A DNA stretch of 64,000 nt, from positions 94,217,344-94,281,343 of the forward strand of contig NC_080073.1 of assembly GCF_949987535.1 (NCBI RefSeq), read 5' to 3'. The translations under genes and the position numbers were made by a program. Under the pieces are notes generated by a model. That model had not been told where the DNA came from, did no database searches, and saw only the letters and a list, made by a program, of their open reading frames with translations. Positions 9,290 to 21,232 of this stretch are shown piece after piece (position 1 is the stretch's first letter; each line of letters begins with the position of its first letter). This stretch comes from Balaenoptera acutorostrata (Eukaryota; Chordata; Mammalia; Artiodactyla; Balaenopteridae).

Positions 9290-12060
9290 TAATTCTTTTA
9301 AAATTTATTAAGACTTGTGTGATGGCCCAGGATGTGGTGCATCTTGCTTAATTCTCCACGTACATTTGAAAAGAATGTGGATTCTGCTGGTGTTGTAGGA
9401 TGGCTTATTCTATAAATGTCAGTTGGGTCAAACTGGTTAATAGTGTTGTTCAAGTCTTCTAAACTCTTACAGATTTTCTGCCTATTTGCCATATCAATTA
9501 TTGAGAGAGAGGTATTGGAATCCCGACTATAATTGTGGATTTTCCTATTTCTTCTTACAGTTCTATCGGTTTTCACTTCATCTATGTTTTGCTCTGTTAT
9601 GAAGGGCATATACATTTAGGATTCTTATGTCTTCCTCTATGAAATTATCCCTTTGCTGTTAAGAAATCTTTCCTTCTATCTTTCATAATATTCCGTGTTC
9701 TAAAGTCTACTATGTTGGATATTAATATAGGCCATTGATGCAACTTTCTTTAATTACTATTTGTATGGTCTATCTGTTCCATGCTTTTACTTTTAACCTA
9801 TATGCATCTTCATATTTAAAATGGGTTTCTTATATGTAGCATATAGTTAGGTCTTGCATTGTGATCCAGTCTGACAATCTCTGCCTTTTAATTGGAATAT
9901 ACTGACCACTTAAATTTAATGTAATATTTTATTTTATTGGATTTAAATATATCACCTTGCTATTTATTTGCTATTTGTCCCATATGTTCTTGGTTACTTT
10001 TTTCCTTTTCCTGCCTTCTTTTGGATTAACTGAGTATTAGTCAGGATTGCATCTCCGTTATTACTATTGTCCTTTGTTTTATTTTTTAGTGTTGGCTTCA
10101 AGGTGTATAATATACATCTTTAACTTATCACCGTCTATATTCAAGTACCATTATATCACTTCCTGTATAATGTAAGAGCCTCACAATAGTATACTTTCAT
10201 TTCTATCCTCCTTTCCTTTACACCACTGTTGTCATACATTTGACTTCTATATATCATCAACCCCAAAATATATTTTATTTATTAATTTTGCTTTAAGCAC
10301 TTATCTTTAAAGGCACTTTAAAATAATAAAAGATTGTCTTTTATAATTACCCACATATTTTCATTTCTCACACTTTTTATTCCTTCATTTTTATATATAG
10401 ATCCAAATTTCCATGTCATATTAATTTCTTTCCCCCTAGAGAACTTTCTTTAAACTTCTTGTAGCACAGTACTGCTGGCAAAAAGTCTCTTAGCTTCTAC
10501 TTGTCTGAAAAGTCTTTATTTGTCTTCATTTTGAAAGATATTCATAGTATAGAATTCTAGGTTGATAGCATTTTGTTTTGTTTGTAAAGGTGTTGCTCCA
10601 CTGTTGTCTAAGTTGCTTTATTTCTGACAGGAAGTCTGCTGCCATACTTATTTTGTTATTCTGAACATACTGTGTCTTTTTTTTTTCTCCTTGCTGCTCT
10701 TAGAGTTTTCTCTTTATCACTGGTTTTAAGCAATCTGCTTATAATATGCCCTAGTGTCAATTCCTTCATCTTTCTTCTGCTTGAGTTCATTGACCTTCTT
10801 GAATCTGTAAGTTTATACTTTTCATCAAGTTTTGAAAAAATTTAGTCAACATTTTTTCAAATATTCTCCTATTCCTTCTTTCATACCTTTCCTCTGGAAC
10901 TCTGATTACACATATGTCAAGTTTGTCAATATTTTCCCACAGATCCCTGATGGTATGTTCACTTTTTTCAGGCTTTTAAAAATATTTCTTTCATTTTAGG
11001 AGTTTCAATTGCTATGTTTCCAAGTTTACCACAATGTCCAATCTGCTGTTAATCCTATTCACTATAATTTTCATTTCAATTATAGAGTTTTTCATTTTTG
11101 GAAGTTCTGTTTAGTTCTTTTTTAGTCTTTCCTTTCTATTCTCATCATGTTCATCTTTTTCATAATATTCTTGACCATATTTACAAGATTCATAAAGCTG
11201 TTTTAAGGTCCTTGTCTGCTAATTCCAGCATCTCTGCTGTTTCTGGGTTTGTTTCTATTGATTATTTTCTTCTCATTAGGGGTGTCATATTTTCCTGGAT
11301 ACTTTGCATGCCTGTTAATATTTTTATTGGATACTAAACATTGTGAAATTTACATTATTGGTTGCTAGATTGTGTTGTATTCATTTAGTGTGGGACTTCG
11401 TTATGCATGCAGTTAAGTAACTTCATATCAGTTTGATTCTTTCATGGCTTGCTTTTGATAAGCCTGAGAAGCCTTTAGTCTAGGACTAATTTAGCCTCAC
11501 TACTAGGGAGAGCCCTTTCTGAACTCTGTACCCAATGCCCATTTATTACAGTCTTTTCCCTCTGACAGGTGGGAATGTGACCTATTCCCAGTCCTATGTA
11601 AGCTTGGAAGTTTTCAGCTTCTTTTTGGTGGTTCTTTACCAAACTTTTTCTGCCCCCCCAAAAAATCAAGAGACCTCTCTGCACATCTCTGGAGCATTTA
11701 TATTCTCCTTCTCTCTCTGTCCCTCCCTCCCTCCCTCCCTCTCCTCCAGCGTATGTCCACAAATGTAGCTGCCTTATCCTCCCTGCACTTCATCTCTGGC
11801 TTTCTTAACAAGACTGCTGTGTTGTGTTTGGGTTTCCCCAACCTGTGCTATGGCCTGGAAACTGCCTCCAGGTAAAAACTGCAGCAATCATAGGACTCAC
11901 TCATTTGCTTTCCTCCTCTAGGGGTCATTATCCTGCACTCCCTATTTTTCAGTGTCTGAAAACAGTTGTTTCATATAATTTATCTGCTTTTGCAGTTGTA
12001 ACAGCAGGTGAGCAAATTCTGTACCAGTTAATCCTTAACAAGAATAAGCAGGTTTTTTTC
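9290..12060 (-). mobile_element. Old L1, 5' half, minus strand
   Basis: On the minus strand this holds the 5' half of an old L1. The endonuclease region of ORF2 is read at 9298-9615 (105 codons open), and the sequence around 9780-9910 corresponds to the ORF2 start region with the LQETH-type segment degraded. Further toward 12060 lies sequence matching the upstream part of old L1 elements (ORF1/5' UTR zone). The reverse transcriptase part is missing, so the element is cut at its 3' side near 9290. The right edge is approximate. Heavy decay: most frames are closed. A (CCCT)n run sits at 11719-11742. Confidence 0.8.
9298..9615 (-). pseudogene. L1 ORF2 endonuclease-domain remnant
   Basis: This 105-codon minus-strand frame shows the segment typical of the L1 apurinic-like endonuclease: 'LSIIDMANRQKICKSLEDLN' followed by 'NTINQFDPTDIYRISHPTT' and a Phe-Phe-Ser motif. 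The Gly-Asp-Phe-Asn catalytic motif just upstream of LSIIDM is degraded here (reads Ser-Arg-Asp-Ser-Asn). It is a fragment within the L1 copy, not a gene. Confidence 0.85.
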
Positions 12061-12671
12061 CCCCTCTATTTTGGTTGTGCTGTTTATTTAGTTTTGCCAT
12101 TATTGTGATGGTTTTTCTTTTGTATGATATATCACATCACATTCAGATGTACAGCAAAACTGGTCTATAATTGCTCTGATCTCAAGTGCTGAAGAACAGT
12201 GGAAGAGAGGGGGGATCAGAGACTAAATTTTAGCCCAGTTTGGATGAATCATTCCATTGCATCAGTTTAAACCGTCTCTTGAATTAGCTCAATTTTTGTT
12301 TGGATGAGAAAATAGTATCCAATCTTTCAGAGTTCTGCATCCCCTTAGGGTAACCAATATGTAGTAGTTTGCCTCCAAAGTGTTTCAGTTCTAGCACTAA
12401 AAGTCTTGCATCCTGGAAAACCTCTCAGTTCCAGAGAAATTAAAACAATTGGTCACTACATCCCTCCCACTTCTCTCCAAGATGGTATCTGAGTGTTGAG
12501 GCAGTGATGTGTTTTTCCTATCCCTGTGGTTGCAGGGGAAAGATTGAGTGTGAGTCAAGTGAGCAGTGGATTTTTACTAGCCACTAGCCAGAACTAGTGA
12601 ACAGAGATTCAACTGGTTCCACTCCTGGTTATTCTATTGGAGCTGTAGCAACATGTCTAGGGAGCAATGGC
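12061..12671. other. Unassigned, possibly L1 upstream sequence
   Basis: No clear family. It may be the diverged 5' UTR of the old L1 next to it. It contains the target site into which the L1 tail at 12683 inserted. Confidence 0.4.
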
Positions 12672-12682
12672 TATCTACTCTT

Positions 12683-13215
12683 ATTTTTTTTAATTTTAAA
12701 TAATTTTTAATTGGAGTATAGTTGATTTACAATGTTGTATTAGTTTCTGCTATAAGCAAAGTGAATCAGTTATACATATGCATATACGTAAACATATATC
12801 CACTCTTTTTTAGATACTTCTCCCATATAGGTCATTACAGAGTATTGAGTAGAGTTCCATGTGCTATACAGTAGGTTCTTATTAGTTATCTGTTTTATAT
12901 ATCATAGTGTATATATGTCAATCCCAATCTCCCAATTTATCTCTTTCCCCCTTTCCCCATTGGTAACCGTAAGTTTGTTTTCTACATCTGTGACTCTATT
13001 TCTGTTTTGCAAATAAGTTCATCTGTACCATTTTTTTAGGTCCCACATATAAGTGATATCATATATTTGTCTTTCTCTCTCTGACTTACTTCACTCAGTG
13101 TGACAACCTCTAGGTCCATGCATGTCGCTGCAAATGGCATTATTTTGTTCTTTTTTATGGCTGAGTAATATTCCATTGTATATATGTACCACATCTTCTT
13201 TATCCATTCATCTGT
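12683..13215 (-). mobile_element. L1 3' end with 11-bp target-site duplication
   Basis: A minus-strand, 5'-truncated L1 of 533 bp: T-rich tail at the left, then 3' UTR ('ttggagtatagttgatttacaatgttg' region) and the end of ORF2 ('atggctgagtaatattccattgtatat' region, reversed). It is flanked by exact copies of TATCTACTCTT at 12672-12682 and 13216-13226. This is the cetartiodactyl-type L1 3' end also seen at 33789, 37115, 48034 and 61250. Confidence 0.9.
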
Positions 13216-13226
13216 TATCTACTCTT

Positions 13227-14689
13227 GATGACTAGGATATACTTCAGTCTCAGTGGCCCAAGGAACCCATGTTCCCATGAACTCATGGGCTAGGACTCCC
13301 ATTCTTCCCCCAGCCCAAACCACCTGCCCCACAGCCTCAAGTATAGGGCCACTGCGTGAAAGCCCACACTGGCAAGCTCTCCAGGTAGCACTCCTAGCTA
13401 CCTTTGGCCTTTCTCCATAAGGCACGCTGGAAATACTTTATTTTATCCCCAACCTGGGAGTTCCTGTGGAGCTTTTTCTGCCTCACCACACGATCGGAGT
13501 TTAGCTTGATGTGGTCACCCTCAGCTTGTTGTGAGGACAGGCAGTGAATGATCACCTTACACAGTCTCAAAAGGAAAGTGGCTCAGTCAAGCTTATCTGT
13601 GATCAGCATTTTTCTTAACCTAATATATCTTTCCAACTTGAAACTTGATCCTGGGAAGGGCCGATCTTGACTCATGTCTGACCATTGGTTTCTTTTCTTC
13701 CTGGCTCCTTATTTTCTCACCATTCTGGGGGAAGCTGAGAAAGGTGGAATTTTTGACTTTTACTTCTTCTTTATCATGTGCTTCTACTACAGGCCTCAAG
13801 TATAAACTAAAACTGACCCACCAGGTATAACTCTTACAGCATAAAAGGTGGAGACTTTAAAAAATCATAATACTTTCCCTACCAATATAGCCTAGCTTTC
13901 CAGATGTACATATCACAATTTTAATATTAACTCTCTCTTCTTACACTTTAGCTATAACATTTAAATTCTTCCCTTACCCTCTCCATGCCCAGCCAAAGGC
14001 AAATTCAAAAGAAAATTCCTTTTGTATTTTACAATTACATATGATTTTCAAAACTTTACTTTTAACCTTCTTTAGTTTTAAATGTATTTCTTGAGGACAG
14101 TATTCTTTTGGATTTTCTTTTTTGAAGTTTTTGTCTTTCTGTGAGTTTTGTCCTTTACATATGGGCATAACTGATATCCTTATCTTACTTCTGTTATTAA
14201 GTTTTCTATTTTTTAGGGCTCCTTGCTGTAATTACCTTAAAAACTTTTGTATTATTATGAATTTTTTTGTTGGCTGTGATTTGTAAAGTAGACATCATAC
14301 TCTTAAACCTGATAGTACAGTGTTTCCTAAGGTTTCATGGGTTGTAAGGGTTTTTATTTATAACTAAAGAATTCTCTCATTAAGTAAGTTTGGGAATTCA
14401 GGATGATATAAATTTAAAAATGCTTCTTATTTTAGTTCTTCTTATAATTTTTAGTTTATTAATGAATTTTAGGCTCCAAAGTAGAATACAGGATATACCA
14501 AATTTATTTGATCACAGAATCCCTTTTTCAGTGAACCTTTAGTAAAACAATTATTCTATAAAAATTAATTGAGAAATGCTATGCTAGTGATTTCCTAGTA
14601 TTTAAAAAATTTGCACCTCTATTTATGTGAATATTAATAAATTAGAAGTATCTCTCATCGTTGTCTGTGTGAGATATTCTGTTTCTCCT
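13227..14689. other. Single-copy or highly diverged sequence
   Basis: The left part (13227-13850) is moderately GC-rich, the right part AT-rich. No family or gene is recognised; short open frames lack features of known proteins. Confidence 0.45.
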
Positions 14690-15185
14690 CAGGTCCATTT
14701 TCCATCCTTCTCCAATCTGCTTGAAGGCTCAGAGGCTGTCCTCTATGGACTTCTACTGGGTTCCCCCATCCTCAGGCTCTCAGCTGGGTCAACCAGTGGG
14801 AGGCTCTGGCAGAAGATGGGAGGCTGTGAGGAAATAGCCCGTTATTACTCTTCTGGTTCCCTTCCTGTCAGGCTGTGGGTTGACAGTGCTCTTCTCTTGA
14901 AGGCAGCAGCTCCTGATGGAAAGCCAATTCTACAGTTACTGCTCCAGCTCCAGCTCTCTCTAGGTTCCAGAAACCATTCCTTTCCCTTATCTCTTCAGGC
15001 TTAGGGGTTGGTAACAGGTACCTGCTGTTACCACTGCCAAGGTGTTTCACCATCTATTGCTGGTTCCACATAACCCTGTATAAGGTTTATGATAAATCAT
15101 TTCTTCATTAATCTCTCCTTGATTTCACCATTTGAGTGAGTTACCTATTTCCTGGTAGTTTCCTGACTCATATAATGTCTGTTTA
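14690..15185 (+). repeat. Old interspersed repeat, same family as 1180-2145
   Basis: Uninterrupted copy: 'aaccagtgggaggctctggcagaagatgggagg', 'ctcttctggttcccttcctg', 'gctccagctctctctaggttcc', 'ttaggggttggtaacagg', 'aaggtgtttcaccatctattgctggttcc' and 'tctctccttgatttcaccatttgagtgag'. The motif order equals that of the split copy at 1180-1499 and 1965-2145. Confidence 0.55.
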
Positions 15186-15794
15186 TAGTGTTGAAATTAA
15201 TTCACACTTTCTCACCCCCTCCCCCTTCCAACCACAATTTTTGTTAGTTAATAGGGAATTTTAGATGGAATTTCAGAGTTTTCAGTTGTTATTATTATCA
15301 TTTATTTTAAGCTGAGATTTTTGTCTGCAGGAAATATTAGTGACATTTGCATTTCGTTTCTTCAGTCATACTTATTAATATTATTTAGAATAACTTTTGT
15401 TTAAACTGTTTGAAGGCTCATTTTTAGTGATTTTATACTGGGTCTCCTCCATTCTTGAATACCTTACTTTGCTTAATCACTCAGTTACCTAGAGTGATTG
15501 TCAAAAAGAATATATGAGTTGTATATTTTAAAAGTCATTGCATAGCTTAAAATATCATTGTTTCCTTCTCAAAACAATGCTTTGCCTTGGTATAAAATTC
15601 ATGAATCACCATCCCTTCAAATCCTCTATATGATTTTTCCAATATCTACTATATTTTAAATAGTGGAGAAGTAATCTGGTGCCAACCCAATTTTTCTTTG
15701 AGGCCCAATATGACCAGCCCTCTTCTCATCACTGCCAGCCAAAATTTCAGGGAAGAGTTCCCTGTATTTCAGAAAACTCCCCTTCCTTCCTCCA
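15186..15794. other. AT-rich single-copy sequence
   Basis: Nothing recognisable. Confidence 0.5.
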
Positions 15795-15813
15795 CCTCTC
15801 TCTCCTCTCTCTC

Positions 15814-15860
<47 letters not shown>
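15795..15860. repeat. Compound (TC)n(CA)21 microsatellite
   Basis: A TC-rich stretch (15795-15816) runs into 21 uninterrupted CA units (15819-15860). Likely length-polymorphic. Confidence 0.95.
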
Positions 15861-15863
<3 letters not shown>

Positions 15864-16092
15864 TAAGACCATGAAAATATTCTGCTCTTCAAATTTTCCT
15901 ATGAGATATATCATTTGGTAATGTTTCTTGCCTGATTCCATCTTTACCATGATGCTTGCAAAATAGTTTTCCAACTTTTACTACTTGGTCTCTGGCACTC
16001 AGCTGTAAGCAAGAGTTTTCTTTTCTCCCTGAATTATTTATCCATTTGTTATCAGTACAGATGCATGATTTCCTGTTTTTTCAATGGTTTAC

Positions 16093-16120
16093 ATTTCATT
16101 ATTTTTTTTAATAATGAAAT
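16093..16120. repeat. Perfect 11-bp inverted repeat
   Basis: ATTTCATTATT (16093-16103), six T, AATAATGAAAT (16110-16120): a perfect stem with a 6-base loop. It is AT-only apart from one C/G pair, so stability is modest. No terminator or RNA gene is implied. Confidence 0.85.
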
Positions 16121-17075
16121 TAAATTACACTTAATTTTTTTCATGTTCAGATTTTCCCAGACCTGTCCAGTGGGAGCCTTTTCAATCTGAGACACCCTCT
16201 CTTGACATTCAATTGCTCATTTACAACAAAATTAAGATGCAGAGAATAAGATTCCTAAGCTCAAATCACCAGCCTGTTCTAGAAGCTACTATCATTTTCT
16301 CTTTGTATATTTCCCCATGGCCAGAATAGGCATTAGACAGCAATCTACTGAGTTCATTCTATATTTCTTCAAGTCTTTTCTGATGACATATTCTTTTGTA
16401 TACTGATTGCTACAAGCTTCTGTACATACTCATGTGTATCTAAATTAGAGAAATCTGTACATATGATTCTTTTTTTTTTTTTTTTGGTTAGATCACCATA
16501 AAGCAAGATCTGACATTTTGAACATAAGTTCAAACGTGCTTATGCAAAAATCCATCTAAAAATACGAGCCTTATGGCTGCACAGTCTAATGATGTGTGTA
16601 TATGTGTGTGCACACATGCGAGCATGTCCACTGCTGTTGGAAACCATCCAAGGAAGAGGCTGTCCCTTATTAAAACCATAGTGAAAGTAGCATTGGGTGC
16701 AGTTGGTTATCAAAACCAGACTAAGCTTGATGCTTGCAAGTCGTTGCTACTGGGATCAGTGAAGTCCATCAGGACACAGATGAGGGAGGAAGCTGCAATG
16801 AGTTAGAACTGAAGTCAAGTCCAGGGTAGAGACTAGATGTCAGGTACAAAGCAGAAGGCTCTGGCCTCTAGGCCAGGGAGAATCAGAGGTGGAAGCAGCC
16901 TAGTACCCTGGATAGCTCCTTGTGCAAGACAGCTTTGCTGGGCAAATTGAGGCTTTTCCTCAGAATGACATTTTGATTTCCTGCTCTGTCTGGGATTCTC
17001 AGGTACTTCAAAGCTCTTATATCCCCTTTGTGTTCCCATCCTTCCTTTATCCAACCTTGTGACCATTTCCATTCT
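16121..17075. other. Single-copy sequence with T17-like run
   Basis: A T run at about 16470-16486 may be the tail of an unrecognised retroposed element on the minus strand, but no body could be identified after it. Otherwise nothing seen. Confidence 0.45.
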
Positions 17076-17596
17076 TGTGATGATTGATTTTGTGTGTCAA
17101 CTTGACTGGGCCGTGGAGCCCCCAGATAATTGGTCAAGCATTATTCTGGGTGTTTCTGTGAGGATGTTTCTGGATGAAATTTACTTTTGAATCAGTAGAC
17201 TGAGTAAAGCAGATTGCCCTCCCTGGTTGGGAAAGAGCCTCATCCAGTCAGTAGGGGGCCTGAATAGAACAAAAAGGCTGAATAAGAGGGAACTCCTCTT
17301 AACCAGCTGCCTTCAGCTAGCACATCAGAGTTTTTTTGTTTTTTTGGGGGGGGGGGTTTGTTTTTTTACGCACATCAGAGTTTTTTTCTGCCTTCAGACA
17401 TGAGCTGAAACATCATCTCTTCTTGGGTCTTGAGCCTACCAGCTTTGGGGTTGGAACTTACACCATCAGCTCTCCTGGGTCTCCAGCTTGGGACTTCTCT
17501 GTCTCTGTGATTGCATGAGGCAATTCCTTATAATAAATCTATATATTGATAGATAGATATTCTTTTGGTTCCATTTTTCTGGAGAACTCAAATACA
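17076..17596 (+). mobile_element. LTR-like repeat, family A, copy 2
   Basis: Starts TGTGATGATTGATTTTGTG and ends near AATACA. It shares 'gtcaacttgactgggccgtgg', 'gaatcagtagactgagtaaagcagattgccctcc', 'ctgaatagaacaaaaaggc', 'tctcctgggtctccagcttg', 'ttgcatgaggcaattcctta' and 'ttcttttggttcc' with copies 1, 3 and 4. The flanks are ATTCT (17071-17075) and ATCCT (17597-17601 region, offset by one), agreeing at four of five bases, which fits a 5-bp LTR target-site duplication. An odd T/G-tract duplication lies inside (17308-17396). Confidence 0.7.
17308..17396. repeat. Local duplication around a T/G homopolymer block
   Basis: GCACATCAGAGTTTTTTT occurs at 17320-17337 and 17370-17387. Between them lies a 32-base block of T runs and 11 consecutive G. 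CTGCCTTCAG also occurs on both outer sides (17308-17317 and 17387-17396). Other copies of the LTR-like family do not show this block, so it arose locally or is an assembly artefact. Confidence 0.8.
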
Positions 17597-18399
17597 ATCC
17601 TCGTAAGAGCTTCTGCGATTTTTACATTGAGAGGGAGGGTCTCTCATGGAATAGTCATATCTTTAGAGAGATCTACAAAGCCTAGAAGTAAGGACCCTGG
17701 GACATAGCATCAAACAAAGAAAATTAATGGCATTTTCCTCTTTACCTCTATGTGAGTATTGCAGCTGAGTGTCATCTCTCAGGATGTCTTCCTGAATGTG
17801 CACGCAGCACATGAATGCCTCCAAGGGCTATGAGCTACAGCCCATAAACTCCTATTTTAACCCTCTCCTGCCACTCAGCCTGTGACACGCAGCAATCAGC
17901 CTGAGCCGGCACCCAGAGTTCCACGGCTCTCCCTTCCCAGCGAGGCTGCCACATGTCACCAAGAGCTGCAGTTCGCTCTCACACATTTTGCATAATCAGT
18001 TTCTATTCTGTCGTGTTCTCTCACACATGGTGCTCAGAGACTTCTGGAAAATAGGGAACATTTTTCAGTTCAGTTGAGTAGCATGATTTTACGTTGTGCT
18101 CAGACTTTTTGGTAAATGAAGGCAGTTACTCACATATCTGTCAGATGAAGAGAAAGACACATAGTTGAGTAGAACCTGTTTTTAGATCCACAGACCACTC
18201 CTTTTCCTCTCTCCTCCTGAGAAGAGCAGTGATCTACATCATGGTTCTGAGAGTTGTTTGCATTCAGATTTATAACTTAATCTGCTACACGTGTTTCTGC
18301 AATAGCTTTTAAATGTTTCCCTCCTTTTAGTACATTCTATTATACATTCTACAGGCCACTCCCAGATCAGACTTCTGAAAGCACAATTTATGCTCAGCT
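17597..18399. other. Single-copy sequence, nothing recognised
   Basis: Slightly GC-richer between 17860 and 17960. No open frame or repeat with known similarity. Confidence 0.5.
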
Positions 18400-18585
18400 T
18401 AGAGACCCCGTTTTACCATTGACTGGCTGCCCAATCTGTTAATGTCGCCCCTTCTCTGAGCCTCACCTTCCTGAAAAGTAACAATAGGATAATAATGTTG
18501 TTTCTTCCTTGAAGGGTTGTTAGGAGGATCCACTGAAAGACTGTACATGAAGGGCTTTCTAAAAAGTCCTAGCAGGTGTTCATTA
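18400..18585 (+). mobile_element. MIR SINE
   Basis: The order 'ccttctctgagcctcaccttcctga', 'taacaataggataataatg', 'agggttgttaggaggatcc' and 'ctgtacatgaagggctt' follows the MIR core and 3' part. Old and diverged. Confidence 0.65.
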
Positions 18586-18589
18586 TTTC

Positions 18590-18760
18590 TCAAAATCTTT
18601 CTATGACTTTTCATTACCTAAAGTTCAAACTCTACCCTGGCATTTAAACAACTCCAAGACCAAAATCCACCCAAACACCGCTTTGTTGTTTTGACTTTCT
18701 CTTACTCCCAGATATGAACCTTCTTTTCCAGCTGGACATGTGTACCCACATTCTCAGTGG
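18590..18760 (+). mobile_element. L2 fragment
   Basis: 'tgacttttcattacctaaagttcaaactctaccctggcatttaaacaactccaagac' follows the order of the L2 3' region (ease-of-coding-free segment about clearing fields before ORF end is absent). Diverged. Confidence 0.5.
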
Positions 18761-20332
18761 GTGTGGCTGGTGTGAAAAAATAAAATCCAGAGAAATTCAG
18801 GACATTGAGGAAACGTGGCAGGAACACCAGATGAGTTGGCAAAACTTAGATTTAAATAAACATTTTAGACGTAGATTTTTTTTCTCACTCGACTCCTGAT
18901 GGTAGAGTGTACCAACTCAGCATCCTTATCTTGGAAAAAATGATCAAGGCTTGGTTTCTGGCTGTCACTATTTTCTAAGTGTGTGACCTTAGGATGCTCA
19001 CTTTAACTACCTAAGATTTCCTTTCTTTCTCTGTTAAAACTTTGAATGTTACCAGATTGTTGGGAGGAGTTGATGAGGCAATGTATGTTAAAAATAAAGA
19101 AAGAAAGTTAAAGGAAAATGTTAAAGGATTATACAAATGCTGGTTTGCCATTAATGGGTCATTGTGAGGACAGGTGAATTCACAGCTCTTGACAGACACC
19201 TGCAGAGCAGTTCTTTTGATCAACAAATCCTTGTGTAATCCCCTAGGGTAGATGATTCTGTTATTCCCTCAATAGGTCTGTCCTAAAATTTCATAAGCAG
19301 TGCCATTCTAAGGGCAGAGGAAAAGCAGTTAAACAATCTAAAAACACTAATTTTCCCTAAATTTGGAGAGCAGGTATTATCTGTGCAGGTAATTGCCTTG
19401 CCTCAGAGCACTCTTGGGTACTTCAAACCTCTTTCCATCTACAGCCAGCTTTCGATTATCTAGGGACTGTTCACTCCATTTGGGGCTTTGTTTTTCTTCC
19501 TCTTCCTGCCCACAGCCTCCTTCCTTATCATCCCCTACCCATTAGCACACCTCCCCAAGGGAGGACCAGGAAAGAAGACATTGATTAACTCAAGGAAGTC
19601 AGTAAGAGTCCTTTTTAACAATTTAAACTGGTGAAAGAGCAGGTCAACTAAAATGTGGTTCGTGAGCACTCTGTGAATTTCATTCATCTCTGACCATCCT
19701 TTCCCCTTCAAGGTAACCACAAGTAACTAGAGGTGGACTGAATTGGAGCCCTTCTCATATAAATTCAGCTTCTTTGGCAAACAGCCACAAAGTGTAAGGG
19801 TCCCCCCTTCTCCCTTTTACAAATAATGAAATGCTGCTCAGCTACTTAGAACTGCTCTTTGGAGCTTAAGGACATCAGGCCAGCAAACAGGAGCCACCCA
19901 GAGTGGCTGTTTTGGAGCAATAGTCTTCATAACAGAAGCAAGCAGATCCCAAGGGAAAGAGCGAGTATCCTTCAGCCAAATCCAGATAGGGGCCCTGTAT
20001 TCTTCACCTGAGCTGCATTCAGTAAGCACACTTCCAAGACGCATGGGCTCCCCTGAAAACGAGTCGCTTAAACATCTGTGGGGAGACAAAGGGAAACATG
20101 GGGAAGGAACACAGAAATGAATATTTCAGCAGAAATGTGAGAAGAAGTACACTGCAACTTGCAAACAGCCTTCTGTAGCGCATGCCATAAATTAACACAA
20201 TATAAATTTATACATATTTACACCACATAGTCTCTAACTATATAAATCCTCAATACTCAGACTTGTGGGGTAGGTGTAAGAGAACAGTCCATATGTTTAT
20301 TCATGTTCTGTGGAGCTCTAGGGAACTCAGTG

Positions 20333-20338
<6 letters not shown>
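18761..20338. other. Single-copy sequence, nothing recognised
   Basis: No gene or repeat with support. Short open frames have no recognisable domains. Confidence 0.5.

Positions 20339-20372
<34 letters not shown>
20339..20372. repeat. (CA)17 microsatellite
   Basis: Seventeen uninterrupted CA units followed by TATATAA. Confidence 0.95.
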
Positions 20373-20375
<3 letters not shown>

Positions 20376-20699
20376 TATAACTAAAGGTGATGCTAAATGT
20401 TTAACTCAAATTAATGCCTAACAACAAAACTCTATTTTAGAAAATGTTCCCATTTTTAAAGATATTCACAGCCAAAGAGAATTTTAATTCCATTTAACTG
20501 AGCAGTTACCTAGTTGCCTTATGTATGCCAGAACATCAGTAAATAGTTACTGATGTGTACATAAAGATTGTATGGAGGAAGCTTTTTACTGATGGAAAAG
20601 GCACTTTAAATGACTTTCTTCTAGGCTCTCCCATTGTATGAAAGAAAGCAGGATTAAAATACAAGACTTCATAATTTCTGCTTGGAAGCTCCTTAGTTG

Positions 20700-20920
20700 G
20701 TAAGAGACACTGTCATATCCAAGTAGCGGGGGAAGTCACTGAAATCAAGAGTCAGAATAGCTGGGTTCTGCTCTTGGCTCTGACATTTGCTGGCATATTC
20801 TCCTTGGACAAGTCACTTAACCTCTTGGAGACCATATCCTTGGGAAGATAGTAACAACTGCCCTGAATGCCTCAAAAAATAGCAAGAATCAATGACACAG
20901 AGCCGATGTGAAAGTCCTTG
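20700..20920 (+). mobile_element. MIR SINE
   Basis: The MIR core is clear: 'tctgctcttggctctgacatttgctgg', 'ggacaagtcacttaacctcttgg' and 'gaccatatccttgggaagatag'. Confidence 0.85.
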
Positions 20921-21119
20921 GCAACGGCAATGTTTCTGCATGCACTGTCAAGTCATTGTTATGGGTTCTTTCATAATTTGCTGCTAAGCAAACAAAATGC
21001 AAACAGTTTCTTTTACAGTTTTCTTGGAAGAAGTCTACAGCTGAGTTGCTGTTGACACTCTTTGTCTCAGAAGAATGCCATCCACAACGGTCCGAGGAGC
21101 ACATCCCAGCACCAATTGC

Positions 21120-21232
21120 CAACTTGCCTTTGCCACATGCATGTGTGTGGGCAGGGACTGTCAATGTGTCTTGGACATTGCCCAGTACCCAGTGGGTATT
21201 CATTAAATATGGAGTAACAGTAAGTATTTTAG
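21120..21232 (+). mobile_element. L2 3' tail
   Basis: 'gggcagggactgtcaatgtgtcttgg', 'cattgcccagtaccca' and 'gggtattcattaaatat' follow the usual L2 3' end order. Confidence 0.55.

Noticed and set aside
15819..15860. Regularly spaced short repeats as a possible CRISPR array
   Set aside because: Dinucleotide microsatellite; no repeat-spacer structure anywhere in the window.
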